Shown one piece after another: positions 61,237 through 64,000 of a stretch of DNA of 64,000 bases (position 1 is its first letter; each line of letters starts with the position of its first letter). The notes beneath the pieces are model-generated. The model did no database searches, had not been told where the DNA came from, and saw only the letters and a program-made list of their open reading frames with translations. Source of the stretch: Desulfobulbaceae bacterium (GTDB lineage: Bacteria > Desulfobacterota > Desulfobulbia > Desulfobulbales > Desulfobulbaceae); NCBI GenBank assembly GCA_003508005.1, contig DNUE01000033.1:38733-102732 (forward strand). Direction: 5' to 3'. The translations under genes were made by a program, and so were the position numbers.

Positions 61237-62787
61237 CTACTCCCATTCAATGGTGCTCGGTGGCTTGGAGGAGATGTCAAAGACCACCCGGTTCACCCCC
61301 CGTACCTCGTTGATGATCCGGTTGGAGATGCGGCCCAGCAGGTCATAGGGCAGGCGGGACCAGTCGGCGGTCATTGCGTCCCGACTGTCCACCGAGCGCA
61401 GGGCAATCACGTTTTCATAGGTCCGGCCGTCGCCCATGACGCCGACGGTCTGGATGGGCAGCAGCACGGCGAAGGACTGCCACACCTTGCGGTACCAGCC
61501 GGAGTTTTTCATCTCCTCAAGAACGATGACGTCGGCCTGGCGAAGGATATGGAGGCGCTCGGCGCTCACCTCGCCCATGATCCTGATGCCGAGACCTGGA
61601 CCGGGAAAGGGCTGGCGGTAGATAGCCTCTTCGGGCAGGCCGAGTTCCAGTCCCAGCTGCCGCACTTCGTCCTTGAACAGTTCGCGCAGCGGCTCGATCA
61701 GGTCGAGCTGCATGCGTTCGGGCAGGCCGCCCACATTGTGATGGGATTTGATGGGGGCCTTGCCGTGAAAGACCACTGATTCGATAACATCCGGATACAG
61801 GGTGCCCTGGGCCAGATACTTCACCGCCCCGAGCTTGCGGGCCTCTTCCTCGAAGATCTCGATAAAGCCGAAGCCGATGCGCTTGCGTTTCTCCTCGGGA
61901 TCGACCACGCCGCGCAGCCGTTCGAGAAAATAGGTGGCGGCATCCACGTCAATGACCTGCAGGCGGGTCTTCTGGCGGAAGAAGCGCAGCACGCTTTCCG
62001 TCTCGCCGGTGCGCATCAGGCCGTTGTTGACATAGATGCAGGTGAGCTGGTCGCCGATTGCCCGGTGCACCAGGGCGGCGGTTACCGAGGAATCCACGCC
62101 CCCGGACAGAGCACAGATAACCTGTTCGCCGCCGACCTTGGCGCGGATCTCCCGCACGGTGGCGTCGATAAAGGAGTGCATGGTCCACTCGGGATGACAG
62201 CCGCAGAGATCAAAGATGAAGTTGCGCAGGATATCGGTGCCGATCAGGGTATGCGCCACCTCGGGGTGGAACTGGACCGCGACAAAGGGTTTGCTTTCGT
62301 GGCGCAGGGCGGCAAAGGGCGAGTGGGCGCTGGTGGCGGTTGCGAAAAAACCGGGTGCGGCCACTTCGATGCGGTCGCCGTGGCTCATCCAGACCTGGTA
62401 TTTGGTCGGCGCGGTCTCCATGCCGGCGAAGATGCCGCCGGTATTGAGGATATCCAGCTCGGCCTTGCCGAACTCGCGGTGCTTGGCCTTTTCCACCCGG
62501 CCGCCCAGCTGCTGCATCATCAGCTGGGCGCCGTAGCAGATGCCGAGGACCGGGATGCCCAGGTCGAAGAGCCCGGGGGCGCTGATCGGCGCGTCGTGAT
62601 CATAGACGCTTGCCGGACCGCCCGAGAGGACGATGCCCGAAGGTTTCATCGCCAGCAGCCTATCCATGCCGATATTATAAGGATGAATTTCGCTGTAGAC
62701 TTTCTGCTCGCGGATGCGGCGGGCGATGAGCTGGGTGGTCTGGGAGCCGAAATCCAGGATGATGATTCGTTCAATGTGCTCAGACAT
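61237..62787 (-). CDS. guaA: GMP synthase (glutamine-hydrolysing)
   Basis: A 516-residue bifunctional enzyme converting XMP to GMP. The class-I glutaminase domain has GICYGAQLMMQQLGG with the nucleophile Cys, and HPEVAHT. The PP-loop synthetase has CALSGGVDSSVTAALVH, and the C-terminus ends VVFDISSKPPSTIEWE. It is downstream of guaB with a gap of about 95 bp. Confidence 0.98.
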   Translation of the reverse strand: MSEHIERIIILDFGSQTTQLIARRIREQKVYSEIHPYNIGMDRLLAMKPSGIVLSGGPASVYDHDAPISAPGLFDLGIPVLGICYGAQLMMQQLGGRVEKAKHREFGKAELDILNTGGIFAGMETAPTKYQVWMSHGDRIEVAAPGFFATATSAHSPFAALRHESKPFVAVQFHPEVAHTLIGTDILRNFIFDLCGCHPEWTMHSFIDATVREIRAKVGGEQVICALSGGVDSSVTAALVHRAIGDQLTCIYVNNGLMRTGETESVLRFFRQKTRLQVIDVDAATYFLERLRGVVDPEEKRKRIGFGFIEIFEEEARKLGAVKYLAQGTLYPDVIESVVFHGKAPIKSHHNVGGLPERMQLDLIEPLRELFKDEVRQLGLELGLPEEAIYRQPFPGPGLGIRIMGEVSAERLHILRQADVIVLEEMKNSGWYRKVWQSFAVLLPIQTVGVMGDGRTYENVIALRSVDSRDAMTADWSRLPYDLLGRISNRIINEVRGVNRVVFDISSKPPSTIEWE

Positions 62788-62881
62788 GGTCGCGGGTCCT
62801 GTGCGGAAAGGTTAACAAGAGGACAGCAGGAGGGTTATCGCGCTGCCTCCACAAACAACTTCGAAAGAAACTGAACCCGAT

Positions 62882-64000
62882 TTACAGGCCTTCGGTCCGA
62901 TAGTTGGGAGCCTCGCGGGTGATGATTACGTCATGGACGTGGGATTCCCGAAGCCCGGCGGGTGAAATCCTGACAAAACGGGCCCGCTTATGCAGCTCCT
63001 CGATGGAGGCGGCGCCGATATAACCCATGCCCGAACGCAGGCCGCCGAGCAGTTGATAGACTATCTCCGACATCGGTCCCCGGTAGGGAACCTTGCCTTC
63101 GATGCCCTCGGGCACCAGCTTGGAAGAACCCGAACCTTCCTGAAAATAGCGGTCCTTGCTCCCCTGGTTCATCGCGCCAAGCGACCCCATGCCCCGGTAG
63201 CCTTTGTACTTGCGCCCTTGGAACAGGAAGGTCTCGCCCGGGGTTTCATCGGTGCCGGCAAAGAGGGAGCCGATCATCACCGTGTGCGCCCCGATGCCGA
63301 TGGCCTTGCAGATGTCTCCGGAATATTTGATGCCGCCGTCGGCAATGATCGGGATGCCGTACTTGCTGGCCTCCTCGACGCAGTTTTTCAGGGCGGAAAG
63401 CTGCGGCACGCCAACCCCGGCAACGATTCTGGTGGTGCAGATGGAGCCCGGCCCGACACCAACCTTGACCCCGTTGGCCCCGGCCTTGATCAGGTCGCTG
63501 GTCCCCTCGGCGGTGGCCACGTTGCCGGCAATGACCGGCAGGTCAGGCCAGGCGCTTTTAATTTCCCTGAGCGCGCGGATGATGCCGGCGGAATGGCCGT
63601 GGGCCGAATCCAGCACCACGACATCCACCTTGGCCCTGACCAGCGCTTCGGCTCGGGCCAGCATGTCACTGCTCACCCCCAGCGCCGCTCCGGCAAGGAG
63701 GCGGCCGATGCTGTCCTTGGCGGCATCCGGGTATTTTTTGATTTTTTCAATATCCTTGATGGTGATCAGGCCCTTGAGGCTTCCCTGTTCGTCCACCACC
63801 AGCAGCTTTTCGATCCGGTGTTCGTGGAGAAGGGCCTTGGAGTGTTCCAGGCTGATGCCCACCGGCGCGGTCACCAGATTCTTGCTGGTCATGACATCCT
63901 TGACCCGCAGGTTGTCATCCGAGACAAATCGCAGGTCCCGGTTGGTGACGATGCCCACCAGCTTGTCGCCGCGCAGGACCGGCAGGCCGGAGATCTTGTA
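62882..64000 (-). CDS. guaB: IMP dehydrogenase (5' part cut by window end)
   Basis: The frame is open to the last base, so the start lies outside. The visible 372 residues begin in the CBS region (PVLRGDKLVGIVTNRDLRF), continue with the second CBS motif GLITIKDIEK and the barrel, VVVLDSAHGHSAGI, and the catalytic loop GPGSICTTRIVAGVG with the nucleophile Cys. YRGMGSLGAM and the flap follow, ending in REAPNYRTEGL. It makes XMP for GuaA. Confidence 0.97.
   Translation of the reverse strand, partial: YKISGLPVLRGDKLVGIVTNRDLRFVSDDNLRVKDVMTSKNLVTAPVGISLEHSKALLHEHRIEKLLVVDEQGSLKGLITIKDIEKIKKYPDAAKDSIGRLLAGAALGVSSDMLARAEALVRAKVDVVVLDSAHGHSAGIIRALREIKSAWPDLPVIAGNVATAEGTSDLIKAGANGVKVGVGPGSICTTRIVAGVGVPQLSALKNCVEEASKYGIPIIADGGIKYSGDICKAIGIGAHTVMIGSLFAGTDETPGETFLFQGRKYKGYRGMGSLGAMNQGSKDRYFQEGSGSSKLVPEGIEGKVPYRGPMSEIVYQLLGGLRSGMGYIGAASIEELHKRARFVRISPAGLRESHVHDVIITREAPNYRTEGL

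Noticed and set aside
1..64000. CRISPR arrays, rRNA genes, complete IS elements or prophage
   Set aside because: I saw no regularly spaced repeats, no rRNA sequence, no transposase or phage structural gene. Only the non-coding palindromic insert at 18.4 kb is mobile-like.

Overview
The window looks like a chromosomal segment from an anaerobic, sulfur-metabolising deltaproteobacterium (Desulfobacterota). A Desulfobulbales-type organism is my best guess from gene content, not from any search. The evidence is an oxygen-defence run (Fur/PerR-like regulator, rubrerythrin, desulfoferrodoxin, rubredoxin, flavodiiron protein), a YeeE/TusA/DsrE-type sulfur-handling locus, a GatCA amidotransferase pair, several Fe-S proteins, and at least two genes that only read through if TGA is decoded as selenocysteine. 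Most of the window is GC-rich; roughly 28.3-31.1 kb is visibly AT-richer.

Layout. 0-9.2 kb: a multi-PAS hybrid histidine kinase, an HtrA protease, a MazG-like hydrolase overlapping an APH-family kinase, tgt, yajC, a cation-efflux transporter and a hidden ArsC-like selenoprotein. 9.4-12.8 kb: biotin genes bioF-bioG-bioC-bioD. 12.8-18.4 kb: a DUF2238 membrane protein, pal, then the oxygen-defence cluster, ending in a gene whose 3' end is duplicated around a palindromic repeat element. 18.8-25.5 kb (minus strand): gatC-gatA-hisC-cmk, an HD-GYP response regulator, an HDAC-like deacetylase and 5-formyl-THF cyclo-ligase. 25.5-28.4 kb: a YeeE transporter divergent from tusA-dsrE-dsrF-like-dsrH-like. 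28.4-37.1 kb: a serine hydrolase, an AT-rich candidate oriC, dnaN, gyrB, gyrA, gpsA. 37.1-43.9 kb: rdgB, queH, a sigma-54 activator, two tRNA-Ser genes, a small redox operon, and parB/parA with a parS site. 43.9-51 kb: nadB, an exported protein, a PreP-like M16 protease, dtd, rsmE. 51-53.7 kb: a radical-SAM maturase and a selenocysteine-containing peptide precursor, beside a deleted folA remnant. 53.9-64 kb: hsp20, recA, cinA, mtaB, mnmA, an HTH/two-CW protein, mscS, guaA and a partial guaB.

The most interesting locus is 51,078-53,263 on the minus strand. Conventional gene calling misses the precursor because it contains three in-frame TGA codons, each in an S-G-U-G motif. Each TGA is followed by a hairpin placed like a bacterial SECIS element. 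The first two hairpins have the same AGGTA loop and differ by paired, compensating stem changes, which argues strongly that selenocysteine insertion is under selection. The neighbouring radical-SAM/SPASM-type enzyme fits the maturase of the 'selenobiotic' (SbtA/SbtM, thio(seleno)oxazole) peptide family. A second hidden selenoprotein, with a U-x-x-C motif and a similar AGG-loop hairpin, lies at 8,911-9,249. No selA, selB, selC or selD gene is in the window.

The replication region is also coherent. An AT-rich stretch with one exact and one near-exact DnaA box precedes dnaN. About 14 kb away, parAB sits beside a parS site with a single mismatch, so the window very probably spans the chromosomal origin domain.
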